Origin: an uncultured Eubacteriales bacterium
GTDB lineage: Bacteria > Bacillota > Clostridia > Christensenellales > Aristaeellaceae
NCBI GenBank assembly: GCA_900550955.1
Contig: URUF01000071.1
Location: 1 to 8,887 of the forward strand
Reading direction: 5' to 3'
DNA length: 8,887 nucleotides
Below the pieces are notes generated by a model that saw only the letters and a program-made list of their open reading frames with translations, was not told the DNA's origin and made no database searches. Each line of letters opens with the position of its first letter. The stretch's first letter is position 1. Of this stretch, positions 1-5,766 are shown piece after piece. Position numbers and translations under genes: made by a program.

Positions 1-20
1 CAGAAAGAGTAGGCGCGGGT

Positions 21-41
21 GTGGGGGCGCGTAGCCCCCAC
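21..41. repeat. GC-rich perfect inverted repeat (hairpin)
   Basis: GTGGGGGC at 21-28 pairs perfectly with GCCCCCAC at 34-41 around a 5-base loop. Neither strand has a T-run after it, so it is not a classic terminator. It lies downstream of the lipase-like gene in that gene's direction of transcription. Its role is unknown; it may be an intergenic hairpin repeat or an RNA-end stabiliser. Confidence 0.5.
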
Positions 42-47
42 CCAGTT

Positions 48-110
48 CCGCGGAACGGCTTCCGCAAAAAAAGCAGATACCTCCCGCGGAAAGGCTTCCG
101 CAAAAAAGCA
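48..110. repeat. Two tandem copies of a hairpin plus A-tract unit
   Basis: Two near-identical units lie about 36 bases apart (48-75 and 84-110). Each reads CCGCGGAA, a short variable base, GGCTTCCGC, then 6-7 A residues and GCA. Each forms a GCGGAA/TTCCGC stem with a four-base loop. The A-tract follows the stem on the plus strand, so on the minus strand (the direction of the neighbouring lipase gene) the T-run precedes the hairpin. That polarity is wrong for an intrinsic terminator on either strand. The first copy also contains the 12-base palindrome GTTCCGCGGAAC (45-56). Confidence 0.6.
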
Positions 111-113
111 AAC

Positions 114-141
114 AAAAAGCCCCCGCGGGCGGCCAGCCCGC
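114..141 (-). terminator. Possible terminator of the lipase-like gene
   Basis: Read on the minus strand, a GCGGGC/GCCCGC stem with a five-base loop (125-141) lies just after the stop codon of the lipase-like gene. It is followed by GGGGGC and then five T residues (complement of 114-118). The six-base gap between stem and T-run makes it a weak match to an intrinsic terminator. Confidence 0.4.
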
Positions 142-148
142 AACCCCC

Positions 149-1816
149 TTACCGCCTCCTGGCGCTCAGCCCCAAGCGGCGCTTGCCCATGAGCAGGCCG
201 CGGCCAGCCCTCCCGCCGCCCGGGGCCTTGCGCCGCGCGGGCGCGGCGGGCAGGGAAGCGGGCGCGGCCCCGTCCATGTCCGCGCCGTAGCGCCTAACGG
301 GCATGCCGCTGCCGGGATTGCTCCAGATAAAGGGCCTGAGAACCTCCAAGCCCTCTTTAACGATATAGGCATACGCGCCGTCCTTCTGGTATTGCTCGCG
401 CATCAAATGGTGGGGCGGCATGGAATAGCCAACCAACGCGCCCATCAGCCTGCGCAGGGGGAAGCCCTGCACCAGCGGGCGCATGCTAGCGCGCAGCCGG
501 GCAAGCTCCCTTTCATCCATCGGCCGGCCGGTGATGGCGAGGTAGCCGTTGCGGTTGTTTTCAAGCAGGCGCTCCAGCAAATCCATAGCCCGGTCGCCTG
601 CGGAGGTAAGCACGCGATCCACCGCAGGTATGGCCCATTTGCGCGACATCAGCGCGTTGATGCCGTCCTCGCCCTTTTCCTCGGCCAGGCACTGCAAAAA
701 GGCGGTGCTGCTGGTAAGGAAGCTGGGCATGTCCACGATGGAACGCATATAAGGCGCAACCGCCTCGCGCGCGGCCACGTCGGCGGGCAGGCTGCTTAGG
801 CCGTATGTGGCGGCGCGCAGGGCGTCGCAGGCGGGGTATTCCAGGCAAAGGCCCAGATGCAGCGCCGCGCCCATGCGCGGCACCAAATCGTCGCTGTTGA
901 GAATGTGATAGAGGGGATAGGCGGCGGGATCGCGCGCCAGGCGGCCGGTGGCCACCGTAGGCGAGGCAAAGCCATAGCCCACAATATTCTGCGGCAGCGC
1001 GCCCCAATCGGTAAGCAGGCGGTGCGTTAGCACCTGCATTACGGCCCCGCCCTGGCTGTGGCCAGCCATCCACAGGGCAAAGCGGCTGCCGCCGCTTTTT
1101 AGCTCCGCAAACACCTCGCCCAGGGTGAGCTTTTCCAGCCCCAGGGCCTGCGCCGTCCTGGGGAAAACGATGCTTTCGGCGCTTTCCTCAAAATACAGGC
1201 AGAGCTGGTGAAAGCCCTTGTGAAAGCCCTCCTCGGTGGTGAAGCGGAAGTTGGAAATCCAGTCGTAAAAGCGTTTGCCGGTGCCCATAAAGCCGATGGC
1301 GAGCAAAAAGCGCCCGTCCGGCAGGGGATGCATCATACACACGGCCTTGATGGTATCGCTGCGGTCGCGCTGGCGCAGGGCGCTCATCACCTGCGAAACC
1401 GGGTTGCGCTCACGCAAAGCCGACTTGGCGCGGTATACCTTCAGCGTGTTCACCATGGCGCGCATGCGCTCGCCGTTCGCGCTGGAAAGGTGGGTAAGGC
1501 CGCTTTGCAGGTCGTCGTCAATTTGGATGGAAAAATCGTTCCAGCCGGCCTCCACCCAGGGCTCTAGCTCCAGGGTGTAGGTCATGCTGGCCAGCTCCAG
1601 GGAAAGCTCCGCCGCCTCGCGCGAAAAGGGCGGGCGCAGGCGGCAAAAGGGATCGCGCACAAAGGGGCGCGCAAGGCTGTCAAGCGCGGAAAGGCTGCGG
1701 CCGGTGATGGGGCCCATGCCCGGGGCGCGCGCGGGAGCCTCGCAAGCCTGCGGCGGCTGGGGCGGTAGGGCCCTGCCCCGCCGGGGCGAAAGGGGGAGCC
1801 ACGAAAGAATGTTCAT
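149..1816 (-). CDS. Class 3 lipase-like alpha/beta hydrolase
   Basis: Predicted esterase or lipase of the fungal-type lipase (class 3) fold; the substrate is unknown. The start is taken as the ATG at 1816, giving 555 aa, because GGAGG (complement of 1826-1830) lies 9 bases before it. A TTG two codons upstream is too close to that site. The nucleophile elbow is GHSQGG, with Ser254. Upstream, GTGKRFYDWISNF (about 178-190) and GFHKGF (197-202) match the family's substrate-lid and oxyanion region. GYGFASPTVA (280-289) and NSDDLVPRM (307-315) hold the likely catalytic Asp. The catalytic His is not certain; His469 or His470 is possible. There is no clear signal peptide or membrane segment, so a cytoplasmic location is likely. 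The last 40 or so residues are Arg/Ala/Gly-rich, basic and low-complexity, unlike the rest. The gene stands alone. I am confident of the fold but not of the role. Confidence 0.85.
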   Translation of the reverse strand: MNILSWLPLSPRRGRALPPQPPQACEAPARAPGMGPITGRSLSALDSLARPFVRDPFCRLRPPFSREAAELSLELASMTYTLELEPWVEAGWNDFSIQIDDDLQSGLTHLSSANGERMRAMVNTLKVYRAKSALRERNPVSQVMSALRQRDRSDTIKAVCMMHPLPDGRFLLAIGFMGTGKRFYDWISNFRFTTEEGFHKGFHQLCLYFEESAESIVFPRTAQALGLEKLTLGEVFAELKSGGSRFALWMAGHSQGGAVMQVLTHRLLTDWGALPQNIVGYGFASPTVATGRLARDPAAYPLYHILNSDDLVPRMGAALHLGLCLEYPACDALRAATYGLSSLPADVAAREAVAPYMRSIVDMPSFLTSSTAFLQCLAEEKGEDGINALMSRKWAIPAVDRVLTSAGDRAMDLLERLLENNRNGYLAITGRPMDERELARLRASMRPLVQGFPLRRLMGALVGYSMPPHHLMREQYQKDGAYAYIVKEGLEVLRPFIWSNPGSGMPVRRYGADMDGAAPASLPAAPARRKAPGGGRAGRGLLMGKRRLGLSARRR

Positions 1817-1858
1817 AATCAATAGCCTCCATGGGGCAAACTATGCCCGCAGCATACC

Positions 1859-1885
1859 ATTATACCAGCTTTTTGGGCAAAGCAA
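1859..1885 (-). promoter_or_regulatory. Candidate promoter of the lipase-like gene
   Basis: On the minus strand there is a perfect TATAAT (complement of 1859-1864) preceded by TGG, forming an extended -10 element. No good -35 is present; TTGCTT (complement of 1880-1885) sits at a short 15-base spacing. Transcription would start about 30 bases before the gene's Shine-Dalgarno site. A small GGGCA/TGCCC inverted repeat lies in the leader (about 1833-1847). Confidence 0.5.
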
Positions 1886-1923
1886 CAGGGGGCGCGCGTT
1901 ACCAAAAAAAATGCAAAAAAGGG

Positions 1924-1952
1924 TTGACAATTCAAGCGGCATCCCCTATAAT
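1924..1952 (+). promoter_or_regulatory. Consensus sigma-70 type promoter of the tRNA pair
   Basis: TTGACA (1924-1929) and TATAAT (1947-1952) are both perfect consensus hexamers separated by exactly 17 bases. The predicted start is near 1959, about a dozen bases before the mature tRNA-Gln. This strength is typical of stable-RNA promoters. Confidence 0.9.
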
Positions 1953-1972
1953 AACTTTCGCACCGCACGTAG

Positions 1973-2046
1973 TGGGGAATTGTGTAATGGCAGCACCTAC
2001 GACTCTGACTCGTATTGTCTAGGTTCGAATCCTAGTTCCCCAGCCA
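1973..2046 (+). tRNA. tRNA-Gln (anticodon CTG)
   Basis: A full cloverleaf is visible. The acceptor stem TGGGGAA (1973-1979) pairs with TTCCCCA (2036-2042), and the D stem GTGT pairs with GCAC. The anticodon stem TACGA/TCGTA holds the loop CTCTGAC with anticodon CTG (2005-2007). The T arm is CTAGG-TTCGAAT-CCTAG. The discriminator is G2043, and CCA is encoded at 2044-2046. It decodes CAG. The next tRNA follows with no gap, so the two are processed from one transcript. Confidence 0.97.
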
Positions 2047-2121
2047 GGCTCCATGGTCAAGCGGTTAAGACGTCGCCCTCTCAAGGCGAAATCAGGGGTT
2101 CGATTCCCCTTGGAGCTACCA
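2047..2121 (+). tRNA. tRNA-Glu (anticodon CTC)
   Basis: The acceptor stem GGCTCCA (2047-2053) pairs with TGGAGCT (2111-2117) and ends in a G-U pair. The anticodon stem TCGCC/GGCGA carries the loop CTCTCAA with anticodon CTC (2080-2082). The T arm is AGGGG-TTCGATT-CCCCT. The discriminator is A2118 and CCA is encoded at 2119-2121. It decodes GAG, a codon likely to be common in this GC-rich genome. Confidence 0.97.
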
Positions 2122-2125
2122 AAGG

Positions 2126-2153
2126 GCCGCTGAAGTTTTTAGCGGCTTTTTTT
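2126..2153 (+). terminator. Intrinsic terminator after the tRNA pair
   Basis: GCCGCT (2126-2131) pairs with AGCGGC (2141-2146) and is followed directly by seven T residues (2147-2153). It begins five bases after the tRNA-Glu CCA. Confidence 0.9.
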
Positions 2154-2180
2154 CTTTGCTTTTTGCGAAAGGAGCCGCCC

Positions 2181-2645
2181 ATGCTTCGCTTGGAAACCAT
2201 CACCCGGAAGAACTGGCGCAAAGCCGTGTTCCTAACCACCGATCCCGCCCGCGCCTGCCCTTTGGACGAGCAATGGGTTACCAGCACAGCCTTTTCCATG
2301 GTGCAGGCCGCCTATGAGCCCGAATGGGAGTGCCGGTTGATCCTGGATGGGGAGGAGCCTGTGGGCTTTGTGTTTTTTGGCATATGGTCCAAGAAAAACG
2401 CGCCCCTGCTGTGCCGCTACATGATTGATGTGGCAAAGCAGGGGCGCGGCTATGGGCAGGCCGCGCTGCCCATGGTGGTTGCGGAAATGCGAAGGCGTTA
2501 CGGCCCCGGCCCCATCTACCTCACCCTGGAAAAGGAAAACCGGCGCGCGGCGCACATTTACGAAAAATACGGCTTTGTAGCCACCGGCGAGGCGGATGAG
2601 GGCGAGGAGATCTACCGGCTGGACGCGCCGGATACGCGGGGCTAG
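2181..2645 (+). CDS. GNAT-family N-acetyltransferase, polyamine-acetylase-like
   Basis: The gene is 154 aa. The ATG at 2181 follows AAAGGAG (2168-2174) with 6 bases between. It transfers acetyl from acetyl-CoA to an amine. The acetyl-CoA loop is QGRGYGQAAL (87-96). The C-terminal half has E-x-N (118-120) followed by Ala-His-Ile-Tyr127-Glu-Lys-Tyr-Gly-Phe, where Tyr127 is the usual catalytic or acid Tyr. The N-terminal TRKNWRKAV, the AYEPEWE stretch (44-50) and RYMID (79-83) match what I recall of BltD/PaiA-type spermine and spermidine acetyltransferases in Bacillota, so a diamine or polyamine substrate is the best guess. Length is normal for the family. The protein is predicted to be cytoplasmic. 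It sits between two terminators and so appears monocistronic. A promoter of its own is not obvious; read-through from the tRNA unit is possible. Confidence 0.88.
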   Translation: MLRLETITRKNWRKAVFLTTDPARACPLDEQWVTSTAFSMVQAAYEPEWECRLILDGEEPVGFVFFGIWSKKNAPLLCRYMIDVAKQGRGYGQAALPMVVAEMRRRYGPGPIYLTLEKENRRAAHIYEKYGFVATGEADEGEEIYRLDAPDTRG

Positions 2646-2810
2646 GAGCGCCGGGCAGGGCGGCCCCTGGCTGCCAGCGCGCCGGAAGGGCCCGCTTCAT
2701 CTGCCTGCGGCCCGCCGGGCGGCGAGCCGCATAGCGCCCCGGGCCAGCGCGCGCACCGCCGGCTCCGCTTTGAAAAGGCGCGGCCCTCCAGGCCTCCCAT
2801 AGGGCGCCGC

Positions 2811-2832
2811 AAGGCCCTGCCGGGGCCTTTTT
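2811..2832 (+). terminator. Intrinsic terminator of the acetyltransferase gene
   Basis: AAGGCCC (2811-2817) pairs with GGGCCTT (2823-2829) around a five-base loop, with a T-run at 2828-2832. It works only on the plus strand, where it ends the acetyltransferase transcript. The T-run touches the stop codon of the convergent sirtuin gene. The 165 bases between the acetyltransferase stop and this hairpin are GC-rich with small inverted repeats and no credible gene. Confidence 0.75.
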
Positions 2833-3709
2833 ATACGCCCTCCGCCAACTGCTTAAGCGCTTCGCCCAAATCGCCGTCAAGCAAAAGGCTGCGGCTTTCA
2901 ATTTCCGGCGGGCAAAACGCCTGGCCAAGGTTTACGCAGGCATATGTGGCGCGCGGGTTTTCATACGTGTACGCCCAAAACGGCAGCTTGATGATGCCTG
3001 GGGTGTTCAGCCCCACGCCCAGCTCCAGGTACAGCACGTTGGCCTGCCTGTGCTCTTTAAGGAAGGCGTTGTAACGCGCCTGCGCCTCGCGCCAGCCATC
3101 GTCCTCCACAAAGGTATCGTCCGAGCGCAGGTTCACGGTCATGGGCGCGCCGCATACGGGGCAGCGGGGAACGAGCTCGCTTGGAATGCGCATATCGCGC
3201 TGGCGGGCCGCCATCTCGCGCACGGCGGATTCGTTTTCATAGGTTTTGGCATGGCAGGCGCGGGCGCATTGCCACAGGCCGTAATCGCCCTGCGTATAGA
3301 ACAGGCGCCGCTTGGGAAAGCCCGATAGCTGGAACTGGTGATCCACATTGGTGGTGAGCACAAAAAAGTCCCTGCCCTCAAGCAGCCTGCGCAGGTTCAA
3401 ATAAGGCGCGCCGGGAGGCGCGTCATAGCGGTTAATCAGGATGTGGCGGCTCCACCACGCCCAGTATTCCTCCCGCGTGGCAAAGGGATAGAAGCCTCCG
3501 GAATACATGTCCTGAATGCCATACTTGCGTTCAAAATCCGCAAAATGGGCATGGAAGCGCTCGCCGGAATACGTAAGCCCTGCGGCGGCGGATAGCCCGG
3601 CCCCCGCGCCCACCACAACCGCGTCCGCCTGGTCAAGGCAGCGCCGGAGCTGGGCAAGCTGCTCAAAGAAGCCTGCGGTAGATTTGCTCGTCCTGCTGTT
3701 TGAATACAT
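2831..3709 (-). CDS. SirTM (class M sirtuin), probable protein ADP-ribosyltransferase
   Basis: The protein is 292 aa. The ATG at 3709 lies inside the end of the macrodomain gene (47-base overlap) and is preceded by AGGGTG at a workable distance. The Rossmann NAD motif is GAGAGLS (34-40). TTNVDHQF (119-126) is the sirtuin TQNVD region, with Asn121 and Asp123. The position of the canonical catalytic His in the His-Gly motif holds Gln140 (YTQGD), the hallmark of class M. Two Cys pairs (148/152 and 183/186) form the zinc ribbon. LGVGLNTPGIIKLPFW (230-245) is also characteristic. From family knowledge, SirTMs lack robust deacetylase activity and mono-ADP-ribosylate a carrier protein such as lipoylated GcvH-L, under oxidative-stress control. 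Its partner hydrolase is the preceding gene. No GcvH-L or lipoate ligase gene is in the window, so the target here is unknown. Confidence 0.93.
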   Translation of the reverse strand: MYSNSRTSKSTAGFFEQLAQLRRCLDQADAVVVGAGAGLSAAAGLTYSGERFHAHFADFERKYGIQDMYSGGFYPFATREEYWAWWSRHILINRYDAPPGAPYLNLRRLLEGRDFFVLTTNVDHQFQLSGFPKRRLFYTQGDYGLWQCARACHAKTYENESAVREMAARQRDMRIPSELVPRCPVCGAPMTVNLRSDDTFVEDDGWREAQARYNAFLKEHRQANVLYLELGVGLNTPGIIKLPFWAYTYENPRATYACVNLGQAFCPPEIESRSLLLDGDLGEALKQLAEGV

Positions 3710-4436
3710 TCAAAATCACCCTGATTCTGCGGCTCCTAACCGCCTCATGCCCGCGCACGGCGCCGGCGGCGATTTGGGCGGCCTGCTCGTTTGGAAAATG
3801 GAACTCCCCCGTGGAAATGCAGGGAAAGGCCACGCTGCGCAGCCCGTGCGCGTCCGCCAGGTCCAGGCAGGCGCGGTAGCAGGAGGCCAGGCCCTGCCTG
3901 TCCCGCGCGGTAACGGCCCCCTGCACGATGGGCCCCACGGTATGCAGCACATAGCGGCTGGGAAGGTTGTAGGCGGGGGTCAGCTTGGCCGTGCCGACGG
4001 GCTCGTCATGGCCCTGCTTATCCATGATGCGCTTGCAGGCCAGGCGCAGCTGGATGCCCGCGTAGGTATGGATGGCGTTATCGATGCAGCCGTGGTTTGG
4101 GCAAAAGCAGCCCAGCAGCGCGCTGTTGGCGGCGTTTACGATGGCGTCGCATTTTAGCGTGGTGATATCGCCCCGCCACAGGCTCAAGCCGTCCGCGTTG
4201 GCGGGCAGCGCTTGCGCGTCGGTAACGCGCCGCCGGGCCAGCTCCTCCTTCAGGTACGCGTCCTGCAGGGCGAGCAGCTCCGGCGCGCAGGGTACGGGCG
4301 GGCGCAGGTTCAAAAGCGCCCGCAGCAGGCGGTGGGCGCTTTCCTCGTCCGTTGGGACGGATAGGCCCGCATAGCGGCCGGGCTGTTCTAAAAGCAGGGC
4401 CTCAATCAGGCGGAGGCGGCGTTGCGTTTGCTCCAT
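3663..4436 (-). CDS. SirTM-linked macrodomain protein, probable zinc-containing ADP-ribosyl hydrolase
   Basis: The protein is 257 aa. The ATG at 4436 follows AAAGGAG by 9 bases. An N-terminal helical extension (about 1-80) precedes the macrodomain (about 84-257). The domain shows WRGDIT (87-92), the NAAN motif (101-104), the adenine and distal-ribose loop, and ISTGEFHFP (208-216). GCFCPNHGCIDNAIH (109-123) carries Cys110/112, His115 and Cys117. This matches the Cys/His zinc site I recall in the macrodomain group that travels with class M sirtuins. The predicted role is removal of ADP-ribose added by the SirTM enzyme. The genes overlap and are co-translated, with the eraser made first. An MBL-like gene lies 75 bases upstream across a strong hairpin. 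Fold and pairing are confident; zinc dependence is inferred from the motif. Confidence 0.93.
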   Translation of the reverse strand: MEQTQRRLRLIEALLLEQPGRYAGLSVPTDEESAHRLLRALLNLRPPVPCAPELLALQDAYLKEELARRRVTDAQALPANADGLSLWRGDITTLKCDAIVNAANSALLGCFCPNHGCIDNAIHTYAGIQLRLACKRIMDKQGHDEPVGTAKLTPAYNLPSRYVLHTVGPIVQGAVTARDRQGLASCYRACLDLADAHGLRSVAFPCISTGEFHFPNEQAAQIAAGAVRGHEAVRSRRIRVILNVFKQQDEQIYRRLL

Positions 4437-4463
4437 GGCGCGTCGCTCCTTTCGGGAAGCTGC

Positions 4464-4490
4464 GGGGGATGGGGCCCGGCCCCATCCCCC
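4464..4490. repeat. 27-base perfect inverted repeat between MBL-like and macrodomain genes
   Basis: GGGGGATGGGGCC (4464-4476) and GGCCCCATCCCCC (4478-4490) are perfect complements around a single C. It lies in the 75-base gap of the minus-strand gene block. There is no T-run after it on either strand, so it is not a standard terminator. It could stabilise an mRNA end, attenuate transcription, or partly insulate the SirTM/macrodomain pair. A minus-strand TATACT (complement of 4498-4503), with only a poor -35, is a weak candidate internal promoter just before it. Confidence 0.6.
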
Positions 4491-4511
4491 TGGGTACAGT
4501 ATACAGGATTT

Positions 4512-5309
4512 TTATTGGAATAGGAAGCCCGCCGTCATGTCCAGATAGTTCTGGCCGCTGTACGCCGGATAGCGCTTTTCCATCTCCGCCTTGAAGGCGG
4601 CCGCGTCGCGGCAGGAGGCGGCGAGGCGCTTCACATCCTCCAGGTAGGCGATTTTGGTTTGCGCGTCCTTGAGGTTCTCGGGCGTGTAGTGGGAGGTCAA
4701 AATCAGGCGGCAGCCCTGGGCGATATACCCCTTCAGCTGGGCGATCATCGCGTCGGCGTGCGCCGCGCCCGCCACGATGGAGTGGCAGTCATGCCCCAGC
4801 ATGTGCGTATAGACCACGCCAATTTCAGGCAGCTCCACATCGAAGGCCTCTGCCGAGGGGGTGATTTGGAACGTTATGCCCGCGAGGGTGAGCGTGCCGG
4901 GCTCGATCACGTTGGTGATTTGGTGGATGCCGTGATCAAAAGCCGCGCCGAAGGCCGCGGTAAACTTATCCACAAGCGCCCTGCCGCCACCGTTTAGGGC
5001 ATAGTCCGCGGCGTTGGCCGTGGCGTAGCGGGGCACGCCCGGCAGGAAGGAAGCACCCGCGGCGTGATAGGCCACCAGGATGCCCTCCACAGCCATATCC
5101 TTAAGGTAATCGGCCAGCTCGGCGATGTTGTCGTAAAAGCAGGGCGGCTCTAGCACGACGGCCTTGCCGGCCTTTTCCACAACAAAAACCTCGTCGCAGA
5201 GGAAGTCGTTGGTTTTGTAGGCATGCAGGCGGATATCGCCAAAATCGTATACGTTCATTTCGCCCTTGGCAAGGGTAACGGTGGTAAAGGTGTTCTTGGT
5301 CATGGTCAT
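4512..5309 (-). CDS. MBL-fold-like protein with degenerate metal-binding motif
   Basis: The protein is 265 aa. Two ATGs, at 5309 and 5303, are both possible. AAAGGA lies 4 bases before the first and 10 before the second, so the start is uncertain by two codons. The layout resembles a metallo-beta-lactamase fold: an N-terminal strand pair, VVLEPPCFYDN (51-61) where MBL proteins have the strand before their first helix, and ILVAYHAAGASF (77-88) where HxHxDH would stand. A late His lies in LTSHYTPE (204-211). Only His82 of the first motif survives visibly. GHDCHS (172-177) could supply other ligands. Either metal use differs from canonical MBL enzymes or the protein is non-catalytic. There is no signal peptide. 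It is preceded by a decayed gene 36 bases upstream and followed by the macrodomain/SirTM pair. The function is unknown. Confidence 0.65.
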   Translation of the reverse strand: MTMTKNTFTTVTLAKGEMNVYDFGDIRLHAYKTNDFLCDEVFVVEKAGKAVVLEPPCFYDNIAELADYLKDMAVEGILVAYHAAGASFLPGVPRYATANAADYALNGGGRALVDKFTAAFGAAFDHGIHQITNVIEPGTLTLAGITFQITPSAEAFDVELPEIGVVYTHMLGHDCHSIVAGAAHADAMIAQLKGYIAQGCRLILTSHYTPENLKDAQTKIAYLEDVKRLAASCRDAAAFKAEMEKRYPAYSGQNYLDMTAGFLFQ

Positions 5310-5345
5310 TTCTTCCTTTCTTTTTCATTGGCGACTGGTTGGGGG

Positions 5346-5568
5346 TTAAACAATCTTGCCGTCTTCGCTAAAGCGGAAGCTGGCAAAGCAGCCTGCGCGC
5401 CCGCAAAGGTATAAGCCGTTTGGAGGAATACAGGCTCTCCATCCTCAAAGGCGCGGATGCTGTTAACCGTGGCCTTTACCGGGGTAAGGCCAGATATTCG
5501 GCCGATCTGGCGAAGTCGCTGGTCAGCAGCAGCATGGCGGTCAGGATGAGGGCGGTGCGTTTTTTCAT
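5346..5568 (-). pseudogene. Decayed gene for a small exported protein
   Basis: On the minus strand, GGAGG (complement of 5577-5581) sits 8 bases before an ATG at 5568. That ATG opens a classic export signal: MKKRTALIL, then a Leu-rich core ending LLLTSDFA. The frame stops at TAA (complement of 5476-5478) after 30 codons. Plausible protein sequence continues in other frames: KATVNSIRAFEDGEPVFLQT, then a final segment ASFRFSEDGKIV with a stop at 5346. The pieces look like one gene broken by frameshifts or deletions. Its end resembles NTF2/SnoaL-like C-termini, but this is a weak resemblance. Alternatively the 30-codon reading frame is itself a tiny secreted peptide. It precedes the MBL-like gene by 36 bases and may once have been its operon partner. 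Confidence 0.5.
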
Positions 5569-5634
5569 AGTGGGTTCCTCCTTGGGGATTCTCTAGCGCA
5601 GGTCTTGCGGTTTTTGTTGCTTTTCCTGCCTGCG

Positions 5635-5721
5635 ATGATACGGTAACACAGCCCCCAAGCCTTGAAAAGTACGCACTTTTTTGTGCCGTAGTTACCGCGC
5701 GGTAACAAACGGGCGGTTACC
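5635..5721. promoter_or_regulatory. Cluster of GTTACC/GGTAAC inverted repeats, candidate operator
   Basis: Four copies of the same half-site lie in 80 bases: GGTAAC at 5642-5647, GTTACC at 5691-5696, GGTAAC at 5701-5706 and GTTACC at 5716-5721. The middle two form a perfect 16-base palindrome (5691-5706). The first half-site abuts a minus-strand TATCAT (complement of 5635-5640) that could be a -10 for the decayed gene and the MBL-like gene, though no convincing -35 was found. The arrangement suggests a site for a dimeric repressor or activator. The binding protein is unknown. Confidence 0.45.
5665..5680. promoter_or_regulatory. AT-rich inverted repeat AAAAGT-N4-ACTTTT, possible operator
   Basis: AAAAGT (5665-5670) pairs with ACTTTT (5675-5680) across ACGC. 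It lies upstream of the minus-strand gene block, which is divergent from hxlR. HxlR proteins bind short AT-rich dyads of this general type, so this is a reasonable but unproven target for the adjacent regulator. It could also act as a weak hairpin. Confidence 0.35.
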
Positions 5722-5747
5722 GGGAGGGAACCTTTGAGCGCCGCAAA

Positions 5748-5766
5748 GCCTTTGGGCCTTTCAGGC
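5748..5766 (+). repeat. 19-base direct repeat, left copy
   Basis: GCCTTTGGGCCTTTCAGGC is identical to 5972-5990. The pair brackets the hairpin-rich element. The spacing of about 224 bases and the partial overlap with the element's left end suggest an ancestral tandem or nested arrangement rather than a simple target-site duplication. Confidence 0.6.

Noticed and set aside
21..141. CRISPR-like array at the left edge
   Set aside because: Only two units are present. Each is a short hairpin with an A-tract, and there are no regular unique spacers.
1584..2645. Long plus-strand open frame running from the lipase region through both tRNA genes into the acetyltransferase
   Set aside because: Only the part from 2181 is a gene. 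The upstream extension crosses the promoter, two tRNAs and a terminator, and reads low-complexity Arg/Gly antisense to the lipase.
2521..2928. 135-codon minus-strand open frame between the sirtuin and acetyltransferase genes
   Set aside because: It is low-complexity Arg/Ala/Pro sequence spanning a terminator and overlapping both real genes in other frames.
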